Source: Muricauda sp. SCSIO 64092
GTDB taxonomy: Bacteria; Bacteroidota; Bacteroidia; Flavobacteriales; Flavobacteriaceae
Assembly (NCBI RefSeq): GCF_023016285.1
Contig: NZ_CP095413.1
Span: 1,488,001 to 1,552,000, forward strand
Reading direction: 5' to 3'
DNA: 64,000 bases
Below the pieces are notes generated by a model. The model was not told the DNA's origin. It saw only the letters and a program-made list of their open reading frames with translations, and did no database searches. Both the position numbers and the translations under genes were made by a program. Shown in pieces: positions 17,919-27,153 of this stretch; within the stretch, counting starts at the first letter, position 1; each line of letters opens with the position of its first letter.

Positions 17919-20162
17919 TTATGATTTAAATCGAAACCCCAGATACACCATTCTTCCTAAAATGGGCGCATATACAATAGTGGTATCAAAATTTGGCCCA
18001 AAAGGGTTGCCTGCGTCCAAAATAGGATTGGGTTGGGTTACCGCCGTTAGGTTTTCCCCACCAACATACACTTCAAATTTATTGGAAAACACTTTGGTGA
18101 CCTGGGCATTCATTAAACTATACCCATCAACAAAATCCCCCAATTGCAAGGGTACGGGATTCGCCGATGTATTGGGAAGACGCTGCTCCCCAACGGCGTG
18201 AAGGGTGTAATCCAATCGCCATTGACTTCCATTTTCCTTAGTTTTGGTCTCATAGCCCAAATTGGCAAAAAACCGGTTGCGGGCCACCAATGGCCGTTGT
18301 AAAAGTCCCGTTTGGTATTGGGTCTTTACATCATAAAATTTATAGGCCGTCCTCAAATCCAAATTGGGTACTATTTCATGGTTCAATTCTATTTGAAGGC
18401 TATTGGCGTAACTCTCCCCTTCCAAATTGGAGAAAACCACGGCCCTTGGATTTTCCCAATCCACTACGACCTGATTTTCAAAATCCGTTCGATAAAAATC
18501 GATTGAAAAATTTCCAGGTCGGTCAAATAAAGTGAATCCCTGTAAAAAACTGACTCCAAAATTAATGGCCCGTTCTCCATCAAAACCATAAATATCGCCC
18601 CCATTGCCCAAAAGTTGAATGGTCCTTGAAGATCCGAACAACTGCTGGTTTTCAGCAAATATATTGGCCGCCCTTCTTCCTATACCAAAGGAACCCCGCA
18701 GACTTCCCAGTTCCCATGGAGTATACCGGATATGAAAACGCGGAGTGAAAAAATTTCCCAATCGGTTGTGCGTATCAAAACGCAAACCCGCGGTAAGGCT
18801 CACCTTCTCCAAATTATCATAACTGTATTCAAAAAATGCCCCTGCAGAGCGATCGGACCGTACAAAATTGGCATCATTTACCAATTCGTTGTAACCATCA
18901 TAAGCAAAGGTCAATCCCGTTTTGAACTTATGTTGCGTGTTTCCAATGATGGAGTTAAAAATGAGATTGGAATAGATGCTTTCATGATCAATATCGTACA
19001 CATTGAACCCATAGTAGGAATCCTGTTGATGGTTGCTGTACGCCGCCTGAAAGCCAAAACTCTGAAAAGGCAGATTGGGAAATACATATCCCAATTTTAA
19101 AGAGGAGTCAAAACGTTGGGTATCAATTTCACTCCCCCATGCATTGGTGGTGAACCTATCCGTATCTGGGTTAAAATTGGTCTGCCCCACTTGTTTTTCG
19201 TCATTTAAAAAACGAAGGTTAACAAAACTGACCCAACCCTTTTCGGGATTTTGGTATTGCCACCGATTTTGAATGTTGATCTGATTGGCCAACGGGACGT
19301 CCAAAAAATCATCATCGTTCATATCCACCTCCACCGTACGTTGGTTGCCGTGTAGGTAAAGCCCCGTGCTCCATTTATCGGATAGTTTGTAATTAAAATG
19401 GGTATTTAACTCCAACCTCCCATTAAGGTTGGCATAGCCATTTACAAAGATGGGGGTATCTGTAAGGGGTTTGACCAACTCCGTATTGATTTGGCCGGAA
19501 ATACTCTCAAACCCATTGACCACACTTCCCGCGCCTTTGGTAATTTGAATGCTCTCTATCCAAGTGCCTGGGGTAAACGTAAGCCCGTAGGTTTGGGAAG
19601 CCCCGCGGACCATGGGAATGTTCTCCTGGGTGATCAATAGATACGGACTTGTCAGGCCCAACATCTGGATTTGCTTGGTCCCGGTAAGGGCATCATTAAA
19701 ATTTACATCAATGGCAGGATTGGTCTCAAAACTTTCAGAAAGATTGCAACAAGCAGCTTTTAGCAACTCGGCACTGTTTATGGTTACCACATTTTGAGAG
19801 GTAAAATAGATTTTTTGAACAGCTTCCCGTTCTTGTTGGACTACCACTTCGTCCAGTTGATTTGACGGTTTCAACCAATGGTGCACCATTTTTGGCCCAT
19901 TGATTGTAAGGGTATCCGCTTGAAATCCAACATAACTTATCACAAGCTTGTTATATGAATTACTGAAGGGAATTGAAAAAAGCCCTTTTTCATCTGTTAT
20001 GGTCCCAATGGGGGAGTTGAGCCAATAGACATTGGCACCTTGAAGGCCTATATGTTTACCAGCATCATTAGCTTCCATTACCATGCCTTCAACTTTTTCC
20101 TGGGCAATGGCGCAAAAAACACTTGTTAGTGTGATGATCAGTAAACCAAAATGTTTTTTCAT
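17919..20162 (-). CDS. TonB-dependent receptor with CC motif in the plug (metal uptake candidate)
   Basis: A 747-residue outer-membrane receptor. After the signal peptide there is a carboxypeptidase-regulatory-like domain (residues about 24-97, GLQGANVYWLNSPIGTITDEKG). A plug domain and a 22-strand-type barrel follow, ending in aromatic YLGFRFKS. The plug begins with a run containing adjacent cysteines, LLKAACCNLSESFETNPA (C138, C139), which ordinary siderophore receptors lack. It lies downstream of a HYC_CC_PP protein and upstream of two HMA proteins, pointing to a thiophilic metal such as copper as cargo. Substrate assignment is by context. Confidence 0.85.
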   Translation of the reverse strand: MKKHFGLLIITLTSVFCAIAQEKVEGMVMEANDAGKHIGLQGANVYWLNSPIGTITDEKGLFSIPFSNSYNKLVISYVGFQADTLTINGPKMVHHWLKPSNQLDEVVVQQEREAVQKIYFTSQNVVTINSAELLKAACCNLSESFETNPAIDVNFNDALTGTKQIQMLGLTSPYLLITQENIPMVRGASQTYGLTFTPGTWIESIQITKGAGSVVNGFESISGQINTELVKPLTDTPIFVNGYANLNGRLELNTHFNYKLSDKWSTGLYLHGNQRTVEVDMNDDDFLDVPLANQINIQNRWQYQNPEKGWVSFVNLRFLNDEKQVGQTNFNPDTDRFTTNAWGSEIDTQRFDSSLKLGYVFPNLPFQSFGFQAAYSNHQQDSYYGFNVYDIDHESIYSNLIFNSIIGNTQHKFKTGLTFAYDGYNELVNDANFVRSDRSAGAFFEYSYDNLEKVSLTAGLRFDTHNRLGNFFTPRFHIRYTPWELGSLRGSFGIGRRAANIFAENQQLFGSSRTIQLLGNGGDIYGFDGERAINFGVSFLQGFTLFDRPGNFSIDFYRTDFENQVVVDWENPRAVVFSNLEGESYANSLQIELNHEIVPNLDLRTAYKFYDVKTQYQTGLLQRPLVARNRFFANLGYETKTKENGSQWRLDYTLHAVGEQRLPNTSANPVPLQLGDFVDGYSLMNAQVTKVFSNKFEVYVGGENLTAVTQPNPILDAGNPFGPNFDTTIVYAPILGRMVYLGFRFKS

Positions 20163-20234
20163 TAAAATTTAATTTGAATTATGACATTACGAATACGTTC
20201 CTACGGTTACCAGAGTAACCCTAAAATGCCATTA

Positions 20235-20645
20235 TCAAATTAAAAAGACCTCGTGCAGGATATATAAATCCTGTGTCGGTAAAGGGGGTGGGTAATCGGT
20301 ATTCTTGACAACATCCTTGGAAGGAACCAAGAATAGTTCCAGGTACGATTGGGCGAAAGCCGTAAGAAAAACTTGTGAATCCAGGTCAAGTTCGTCCCAG
20401 GAAAACTTTAGGTTATCCTGGCCTTCCATGGTAAAGGATTCATCATCACAACAGTCCATATCGCCCATGGTTTCACCCATAAAGGCCATGGCTTCTTCCA
20501 TCCCACAGCTGTCCGCATCATGAAAAAATGCAACATCCATAACACGGCCCATGCAAAGGTGTTTTTCAACCGACCACGAGATAGTGGAGAGAAGCACCAA
20601 CATGGCCAGAAAAGGAGCAACTATTTTGCGAACCAAATTTTTCAC
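20235..20645 (-). CDS. HYC_CC_PP-type exported protein
   Basis: A 136-residue exported protein matching the HYC_CC_PP pattern: a His-x-Cys after the signal peptide (EKHLCMG, H29-C31), a CC pair (MDCCDDE, C65-C66) and a C-terminal YPPPLP (118-123) before a short tail LHEVFLI. A further Cys occurs at C47. The region between HLC and CC is rich in Met, Asp and His (for example FFHDADSCGMEE), as expected for soft-metal binding. It begins with GTG at 20645, only 4 bases after a -7 box, so the mRNA could be almost leaderless. It is the first gene of the metal module. The family has no proven function that I know of. Confidence 0.75.
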   Translation of the reverse strand: MKNLVRKIVAPFLAMLVLLSTISWSVEKHLCMGRVMDVAFFHDADSCGMEEAMAFMGETMGDMDCCDDESFTMEGQDNLKFSWDELDLDSQVFLTAFAQSYLELFLVPSKDVVKNTDYPPPLPTQDLYILHEVFLI

Positions 20646-20649
20646 TTTG

Positions 20650-20675
20650 CAAATTTACAAAATACGGAAACCCAA
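20650..20675 (-). promoter_or_regulatory. Candidate promoter of the metal module
   Basis: The minus strand has TAAATTTG (20657-20650), a perfect TAnnTTTG box, with TTG at 20675-20673. The spacer is only 15 bases, shorter than usual. The start point would fall at or next to the GTG start of the HYC_CC_PP gene. Confidence 0.4.
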
Positions 20676-20751
20676 ACCGATCTGTTAACCTACTTTTAAG
20701 AAGACCCGGATTGTAATTTATTGAAATTTCAACGACTTTTACCCTTTAATT

Positions 20752-21213
20752 ATGTTACACATGTTTGATTCGTTAAAGGAAAAAGTTGAGGAAACCATAG
20801 CCAAATCGGAGCTCACGTCCACTGAGAAAATGCAACGGATTTGTGATGACCTGAAAGCAGCAATTGATCACTACGATTGGGTTGGGTTCTATTTCAAAAA
20901 TGGCGACAAACGTGAATTGAAATTGGGTCCGTATGCAGGGCAACCTACCGACCACACCATTATTCCATTTGGAAAAGGTATCTGTGGACAGGTTGCAGAA
21001 AGCAATCAAAATTTTGTGGTGCCCGACGTTCATGCCCAGGACAATTATATTGCTTGTAGTCTCACGGTAAAGTCGGAAATCGTAGTTCCCCTTTTCAAAA
21101 ATGGTGAGAATATCGGCCAAATTGATATTGATTCAAACACTCCTGACCCCTTTTCCGAGTCTGACGAACGCTTTCTGGAATTCGTGAATGAAAAAGTGGC
21201 CGAAATTCTTTAA
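20752..21213 (+). CDS. GAF-domain free methionine-(R)-sulfoxide reductase-like protein
   Basis: A 153-residue stand-alone GAF protein like free-Met-(R)-sulfoxide reductase (fRMsr). Two redox cysteines occur in family positions: GKGICGQ (C78) and YIACSLTVKSEIVVPL (C102). The substrate-pocket segment VVPDVHAQDNYIAC matches the enzyme family. The third cysteine present in E. coli fRMsr is absent, which is common in homologues that use a Cys pair. ATG 20752 and ATG 20761 are both possible starts. It repairs oxidised free methionine in the cytosol using thioredoxin. Confidence 0.8.
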   Translation: MLHMFDSLKEKVEETIAKSELTSTEKMQRICDDLKAAIDHYDWVGFYFKNGDKRELKLGPYAGQPTDHTIIPFGKGICGQVAESNQNFVVPDVHAQDNYIACSLTVKSEIVVPLFKNGENIGQIDIDSNTPDPFSESDERFLEFVNEKVAEIL

Positions 21214-21302
21214 AACTTTAGCCGTTTTGTTGATAAACGACTATTAATCATCCTTTTAAAAAAGGTATTTTTGAGGCTTTAATTTTCGCAGCTTAAATAC
21301 CT

Positions 21303-22835
21303 ATGAATACCACCAAAAAAGCTTCTTCGGCACTTGTTTCCGTCTTTCATAAAGACGGTTTGGAACCTATTGTAAAAAAGTTGGACGAACTGGGGGTCAC
21401 CTTATATTCTACGGGAGGTACCGAAAAGTTTATCGCCGACCTTGGCATTGCCGTTGTCCCGGTCGAAGAGGTTACCAGCTATCCCTCCATATTGGGTGGG
21501 CGGGTGAAGACACTCCACCCAAAAGTATTTGGGGGCATTTTAAATAGACAGGACCATGATGGGGATATTGCCCAATTGGAGGAGTTTGGTATTCCGCAAA
21601 TCGATATTGTCATAGTGGACCTTTATCCTTTTGAAAAAACAGTGGCCAGTGGGGCATCGGAACAGGATATTATCGAAAAAATTGACATAGGCGGCATCTC
21701 ATTGATCCGGGCCGCGGCAAAGAATTATAAGGACGTGCTATGCCTTTCCTCCATGGAGGACTATGGAAAATTCCTTGAGGTGATTGCGGAAGGTAATGGG
21801 GAAACCTCCTTGGAACAACGAAAATGGTTTGCCACCAAGGCTTTTAATATTTCCTCACATTACGATTCCGCCATCTTCAACTATTTCAATGCCGATCATG
21901 ACCAGGCAGCGCTAAAAATAAGTGAGACGAAAGGCAAGGTGCTGCGCTATGGGGAAAATCCACATCAAAAGGGGTTCTTTTTTGGTGATTTTGAAGCCAT
22001 GTTCGACAAACTGCATGGCAAGGAACTCTCATACAACAATCTTTTGGATGTGGATGCTGCCGTTAACCTCATGCAAGAATTTAAAAACGACGAGCCTACC
22101 TTTGCCATTTTAAAGCACAATAACGCTTGTGGACTGGCAACGCGCCCAACCCTAAAGCAAGCTTACGTTGATGCCCTTGCCGGTGATCCGGTATCCGCTT
22201 TTGGGGGCATCCTGATTTCAAATACCGAAATTGATGTGCCCACAGCCGAGGAAATCCATAAATTGTTCTGTGAGGTCGTCATTGCCCCTTCCTTTTCCAA
22301 GGACGCTTTGGACATCCTTAAAGGAAAGAAAAACCGGATCATTCTTGTTCAAAAACCGGTTGAACTTCCGCAAATGCTGGTACGCACTTGTTTAAACGGG
22401 GCACTACTGCAGGAAAAGGACAACAAAACGGATGCGGTAACGGATTTGGATTATGTCACCGATAGCAAACCAACGGAGAAGGAACTGGATGATCTTATTT
22501 TTGCCTCAAAGCTGTGCAAGCATACCAAGAGCAACACTATTGTCCTGGCCAAGAACAAGCAACTTTGCGCAAGTGGCACCGGACAGACCTCACGGGTGGA
22601 TGCCCTGAACCAAGCCATCCATAAGGCCAACCATTTCAAATTCGATTTGAAGGGAGCCGTAATGGCAAGTGATGCCTTCTTTCCCTTTCCCGATTGTGTG
22701 GAGATTGCGGATAAGGCAGGAATAAAAAGTGTCATTCAACCTGGAGGTTCCATAAAAGACCAATTGAGCATCGATTATTGCAATGCAAACGCAATATCCA
22801 TGGTAATGACCGGCACTAGGCATTTTAAGCATTAA
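21303..22835 (+). CDS. purH: Bifunctional AICAR formyltransferase / IMP cyclohydrolase
   Basis: Catalyses the last two steps of de novo purine synthesis: formylation of AICAR and ring closure to IMP. The N-terminal MGS-like cyclohydrolase domain (KKASSALVSVFHKDGLEPIV, then YSTGGTEKFI) covers about 190 residues. The transformylase domain has LRYGENPHQKG, the catalytic KHNNACG, and the C-terminal PGGSIKDQLSIDYCN. Length 510 is standard. A TATTTTTG -7-like box lies at 21266-21273 without a good -33 partner. Confidence 0.97.
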   Translation: MNTTKKASSALVSVFHKDGLEPIVKKLDELGVTLYSTGGTEKFIADLGIAVVPVEEVTSYPSILGGRVKTLHPKVFGGILNRQDHDGDIAQLEEFGIPQIDIVIVDLYPFEKTVASGASEQDIIEKIDIGGISLIRAAAKNYKDVLCLSSMEDYGKFLEVIAEGNGETSLEQRKWFATKAFNISSHYDSAIFNYFNADHDQAALKISETKGKVLRYGENPHQKGFFFGDFEAMFDKLHGKELSYNNLLDVDAAVNLMQEFKNDEPTFAILKHNNACGLATRPTLKQAYVDALAGDPVSAFGGILISNTEIDVPTAEEIHKLFCEVVIAPSFSKDALDILKGKKNRIILVQKPVELPQMLVRTCLNGALLQEKDNKTDAVTDLDYVTDSKPTEKELDDLIFASKLCKHTKSNTIVLAKNKQLCASGTGQTSRVDALNQAIHKANHFKFDLKGAVMASDAFFPFPDCVEIADKAGIKSVIQPGGSIKDQLSIDYCNANAISMVMTGTRHFKH

Positions 22836-22841
22836 TTTTTC

Positions 22842-22849
22842 TACTTTTG
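22842..22849 (+). promoter_or_regulatory. Likely -7 element of the mre operon
   Basis: TACTTTTG matches TAnnTTTG, 40 bases before the mreB ATG and just after the purH stop. No exact TTG is found at the -33 position. Confidence 0.4.
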
Positions 22850-22889
22850 CCGAGAAAATTTACCTTTAATCCGATATTAAATACGCTTT

Positions 22890-23918
22890 ATGGGATTCTT
22901 TGATTTCATGACCGAGGAAATTGCCATTGACCTCGGAACTGCAAACACCCTGATTATTCATTTGGATAAAGTGGTCGTGGACAGCCCTTCCATAGTGGCA
23001 CGGGACCGTATTTCCGGAAAAATTATTGCTGTTGGTCGTGAGGCCAGTATGATGCAGGGGAAGACCCATGAAAACATCAAAACCATTCGCCCCTTAAAAG
23101 ATGGGGTAATTGCGGATTTTGATGCTTCGGAAAAGATGATAAATATGTTCATCAAGAACATTCCCGCATTAAAGAAAAAATGGTTTCCCCCTGCCCTACG
23201 GATGGTCATCTGCATTCCTTCCGGGATTACGGAAGTGGAGATGAGGGCCGTTAGGGAATCCGCAGAACGGGTCAATGGCAAGGAAGTCTATCTTATTCAT
23301 GAACCCATGGCAGCCGCAATAGGTATTGGTTTGGACATTATGCAACCGAAGGGGAACATGATTGTTGATATTGGTGGTGGTACTACGGAAATTGCGGTTA
23401 TCGCCCTAGGTGGAATTGTATGTGATAAATCGGTAAAAATTGCAGGTGACGTCTTTACCAATGATATCATTTACTATATGCGGACCCAGCATAACCTTTA
23501 TGTAGGGGAAACCACTGCCGAGGCCATAAAAATTGAAATCGGTTCTGCCACGGAAGACTTACAGACACCGCCGGACGATAAGCAAATTCAGGGTAGGGAC
23601 CTCTTGACCGGTAAGCCAAAACAGGTGCAAGTATCCTATCGGGAAATTGCGAAGGCACTTGACAAAAGCATACTTCGTGTGGAGGACGCTGTAATGGAAA
23701 CCTTATCGCAAACTCCTCCGGAACTGGCCGCCGACATCTACAATACCGGTATCTATTTGGCCGGTGGTGGTTCCATGCTTAGAGGTTTGGACAAAAGATT
23801 GTCGCAAAAAACGGATTTACCGGTGTACATAGCGGAAGACCCCTTGCGTGCAGTTGTTCGCGGTACCGGAATCGCTTTAAAAAACCTGGAACGGTACAAG
23901 AATATTTTAATAAAATAG
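22890..23918 (+). CDS. mreB: Rod shape-determining protein MreB
   Basis: Actin-like cytoskeletal ATPase that organises lateral peptidoglycan synthesis. Phosphate-binding motifs are IAIDLGTANTL near the N-terminus and MIVDIGGGTTEIAV in the middle; the adenosine motif is IYLAGGGSMLRGLD. Length 342 fits the family. It is the first gene of a continuous mreB-mreC-mreD-mrdA-rodA series, the elongasome operon. Confidence 0.97.
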   Translation: MGFFDFMTEEIAIDLGTANTLIIHLDKVVVDSPSIVARDRISGKIIAVGREASMMQGKTHENIKTIRPLKDGVIADFDASEKMINMFIKNIPALKKKWFPPALRMVICIPSGITEVEMRAVRESAERVNGKEVYLIHEPMAAAIGIGLDIMQPKGNMIVDIGGGTTEIAVIALGGIVCDKSVKIAGDVFTNDIIYYMRTQHNLYVGETTAEAIKIEIGSATEDLQTPPDDKQIQGRDLLTGKPKQVQVSYREIAKALDKSILRVEDAVMETLSQTPPELAADIYNTGIYLAGGGSMLRGLDKRLSQKTDLPVYIAEDPLRAVVRGTGIALKNLERYKNILIK

Positions 23919-23961
23919 TCTCCCTGCAGTGGAACTTTTGTAACATGACCAATCCAACGAA

Positions 23962-24774
23962 ATGCAACGGATTTTTAATTTTATCCTTAATAACAAGAAT
24001 GCATTTCTATATGTTGTTTTGCTCTTTTTTTGCCTGGTTGTAACCATACGTTCCCATTCGTACCACCAATCCCGGTTCTTCAATTCTTCAAAGTGGCTTA
24101 CCGGAACTATTCTATCCGCCCAAACAGCAATTACGGATTATTTTCATTTGAGGGAGGAGAATCAAAGATTGGTCAAGGAAAATGAACAACTGCGGTTACA
24201 ATTATTTAATGATGGCAACCTAAAAACACAAGACGAAGTCCCTAGCGGTGCCTTTGAGGTAATCAATGCCAGAATCATCAAAAACACCTATGCTTCCCCT
24301 AGGAACTATATTACCTTAAATAAGGGGGAAACAGATGGTATTGAACAGGATATGGGTGTTATTACCCCACTCGGGGTATTGGGTATTGTAGAGAATACCT
24401 CGGCGGGGTACGCCACTGTGCAAAGTGTTCTAAACACCAAGTCCAACATTAATGCAAAAATCAGGAATACCAACTACTTTGGGTCATTGATCTGGGATGG
24501 TATGGATTATGATGTTGTACAACTGGTGGATATCCCCAGATCGGCTTCCGTTACTGTTGGGGATACGATTACAACAGGGGCAATGTCCAGTATCTTCCCG
24601 GAAAACATTCCAATTGGTGTGATCAAAAAATATGATTTGAATCAAAATCAGAGTTCCTATACCATTCAGGTGGACCTTTTCAACGATATGGCCAATATTA
24701 AAAACGTCTATATCATAAGGAACAAGGACCGCCAAGAAATTCTGGAACTGCAAAACAGTACCAATGCTAACTAG
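23962..24774 (+). CDS. mreC: Rod shape-determining protein MreC
   Basis: Bitopic inner-membrane protein linking MreB to PBP2. One membrane helix (residues about 13-28), then a coiled coil (LREENQRLVKENEQLRLQL), then the periplasmic beta domain (VINARIIKNTYASPRNYITLNKGETDGIEQDMGV). The end overlaps mreD by 11 bases. Length 270 is typical. Confidence 0.94.
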   Translation: MQRIFNFILNNKNAFLYVVLLFFCLVVTIRSHSYHQSRFFNSSKWLTGTILSAQTAITDYFHLREENQRLVKENEQLRLQLFNDGNLKTQDEVPSGAFEVINARIIKNTYASPRNYITLNKGETDGIEQDMGVITPLGVLGIVENTSAGYATVQSVLNTKSNINAKIRNTNYFGSLIWDGMDYDVVQLVDIPRSASVTVGDTITTGAMSSIFPENIPIGVIKKYDLNQNQSSYTIQVDLFNDMANIKNVYIIRNKDRQEILELQNSTNAN

Positions 24775-25273
24775 CCCCATTGCCCTAAATACCATCAGGT
24801 TTGTTTTGCTGGTCCTGGCACAGGTGTTGATTTTTAATAGACTTAATTTTTTGGGTTCCATTAACCCTATGGTCTATGTGCTTTTCTTCTATTGGTACCC
24901 CATTCGTATCAATAGGCCTTTATTTCTTTTTCTGGGTTTTCTTTTAGGTTTTAGTATTGATATTTTTTTGGACACCATGGCCTTACATGCCATGGCCGCT
25001 TTAACCGTAGCCTTTAGCAGACCTGTTTTAATGCGTTTTTGTTTTGGTGCCAATTTTGAATTCCAGGGATTTACCTTCAAAAGTACCACCAAAGTGCAAC
25101 GGGTTACCTTTTTAGCACTCTTGATATTGGTACAGCACATCGTTTTCTTCACTTTTGAGATGCTTTCTTTTTCCCATATCCTATTAATTTTGAAAAAAAT
25201 AGTATTTACGGGTGTTTTAACGTTAGTACTCTGTGTATTGTTAAGTTCCCTATTTGCTACGGAAACTGATTAA
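24764..25273 (+). CDS. mreD: Rod shape-determining protein MreD
   Basis: A 169-residue polytopic membrane protein with about five hydrophobic helices and few charged residues. The family segment RPLFLFLGFLLGFSIDIF is visible. Its start overlaps mreC and its stop is 11 bases before mrdA. Identification rests on hydropathy plus the operon position, since MreD is poorly conserved. Confidence 0.9.
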   Translation: MLTSPIALNTIRFVLLVLAQVLIFNRLNFLGSINPMVYVLFFYWYPIRINRPLFLFLGFLLGFSIDIFLDTMALHAMAALTVAFSRPVLMRFCFGANFEFQGFTFKSTTKVQRVTFLALLILVQHIVFFTFEMLSFSHILLILKKIVFTGVLTLVLCVLLSSLFATETD

Positions 25274-25284
25274 GGTCAAGGATT

Positions 25285-27153
25285 ATGAGAAAAGTATTGT
25301 TGTCGTCTTTTATTATTGTGATCGGGTTTACCTTCATTGGGAGGTTGTCCTATTTGCAGTTGTTCAGTTTTTCACCAGATCAAATTCTGGAAGACCCGGC
25401 CATTAAAACGGTCTATGATTATCCTGAAAGGGGATATATTTATGACCGGACCGGAGCACTCATGGTTGGCAACCAACCGGCATATGATGTGATGGTCATA
25501 CCACGGGAAACCAAAACCTTGGATACCCTTGAATTTTGTTCCCTCCTAAGTATTTCAAAGGAAGATTTCATAAAAAGCATGAAAAAAGCCAGAAGGTATT
25601 CTCCCCGATTGCCTTCCGTTTTGGTTCCCCAATTATCCAAGGAAGACTACGCCAGTCTTCAGGAAAAAATGCGAAAATACCGAGGTTTTTATATTCAAAA
25701 GCGGTCACTTAGGGATTACAAAACCAATAGTGCTGCCAATGTTTTGGGTTACATTAGTGAAGTAAATGAAACCGACCTGCGAACCAATCCCTACTACCGA
25801 GCTGGGGAATTGAAGGGCAGAACGGGTATTGAAAAACAATATGAAGAAATATTAAGGGGTCAAAAGGGCGTAAAATATATCCAAAAAGATCGCTTTAACC
25901 GGGACATAGGGCCTTACAAGGACGGGAAATTGGATACCCTCTCCCAATTGGGAAAGGAAGTCCATGTGACCATAGACAAGGCCTTGCAGGAGTATGGGGA
26001 GCGATTAATGGTCGGCAAAAGGGGGGGGATTGTGGCGATTGAGCCCGCAACGGGGGAAATCCTTGCCATGATTTCAGGACCTACTTATGATCCCGCCCTA
26101 TTGGTGGGCAGGGACCGTTCCAGAAATTATAGCAAACTCCATTATGACAGTATTTCACAGCCTACTTGGGACCGTTCCATACTGGCGGAACCTTCACCAG
26201 GTTCCCCATTCAAAACGTTAAATGCCTTGGTTGCCCTTGAAGAGGGCGTCATATCACCCGACACCAAGTTTACCTGCTACAATGGTTTTTATGTAGGGAA
26301 GCAAAAAAAAGGATGCCATTGTGGTGGCGGGGTACGTAATCTGAACTCAGGTATCTTTCGCTCTTGCAACGCCTATTTCGCCGGGACTTTTCGAAAAATA
26401 TATGGAAAATTCAACACTACGGACGAAGGCATGGATGTTTGGGAAAAGCACATGAAAAGTTTTGGATTGGGCGGTTATCTGGGCGTTGATTTTCCAACGG
26501 GAAGACCTGGAAGAATCCCTGGAAAAGAGTTTTATGATAAATGGTACGGGGACAATGCATGGGCCTCATCCACCATAATTTCAAATTCCATAGGTCAGGG
26601 CGAAGTAAACGTAACGCCCATTCAACTGGCCAATATGACCGCTGCAATTGCCAATAGAGGTTATTTTTATACCCCCCACCTGATCAAACACATTGGAAAT
26701 ACCAGAAGTATAGACTCCAAGTATGCGGAAAGAAAATACACTACCATAAGCCCACAGCACTTTGGCCCGGTTATTCAGGCCATGACCAATGTCTATGAAT
26801 ATGGTACCGCCAAATGGATCAGAATTCCTGGTATCAAAATAGCGGGAAAGACGGGTACGGTAGAGAACTTTACCAAAATCAATGGTGAAAAAGTACAGCT
26901 TACGGACCATTCCATCTTTACGGCATTTGCCCCTGTTGATAAACCAAGAATTGCCATAGCCGTATATATTGAACATGGATATTACGGTGCCAGATATGCC
27001 GGCCATATTGCCTCCCTGATGATCGAAAAATACATTAAGGGTGAAATCACCAGAAAGGATTTGGAGAAGAAAATGTTGGAGAAAACATTGGAACATGAAT
27101 ACGCCAAGCCTTTTAGCGGGGAACCCTTCAAGATAAATGAGTATGTCTGGTAG
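25285..27153 (+). CDS. mrdA: Penicillin-binding protein 2 (elongation transpeptidase)
   Basis: Class B PBP that crosslinks peptidoglycan during elongation. After one N-terminal membrane helix comes the dimerisation/pedestal domain (YPERGYIYDRTGALM). The transpeptidase motifs are SPFK (S307 nucleophile, K310), SCN (360-362) and KTGT (522-525). The dense Cys segment near CYNGFYVGKQKKGCHCGGG (residues 331-349) before the SxN motif is typical of Bacteroidota PBP2. The 3' end overlaps rodA by 17 bases. Confidence 0.96.
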   Translation: MRKVLLSSFIIVIGFTFIGRLSYLQLFSFSPDQILEDPAIKTVYDYPERGYIYDRTGALMVGNQPAYDVMVIPRETKTLDTLEFCSLLSISKEDFIKSMKKARRYSPRLPSVLVPQLSKEDYASLQEKMRKYRGFYIQKRSLRDYKTNSAANVLGYISEVNETDLRTNPYYRAGELKGRTGIEKQYEEILRGQKGVKYIQKDRFNRDIGPYKDGKLDTLSQLGKEVHVTIDKALQEYGERLMVGKRGGIVAIEPATGEILAMISGPTYDPALLVGRDRSRNYSKLHYDSISQPTWDRSILAEPSPGSPFKTLNALVALEEGVISPDTKFTCYNGFYVGKQKKGCHCGGGVRNLNSGIFRSCNAYFAGTFRKIYGKFNTTDEGMDVWEKHMKSFGLGGYLGVDFPTGRPGRIPGKEFYDKWYGDNAWASSTIISNSIGQGEVNVTPIQLANMTAAIANRGYFYTPHLIKHIGNTRSIDSKYAERKYTTISPQHFGPVIQAMTNVYEYGTAKWIRIPGIKIAGKTGTVENFTKINGEKVQLTDHSIFTAFAPVDKPRIAIAVYIEHGYYGARYAGHIASLMIEKYIKGEITRKDLEKKMLEKTLEHEYAKPFSGEPFKINEYVW

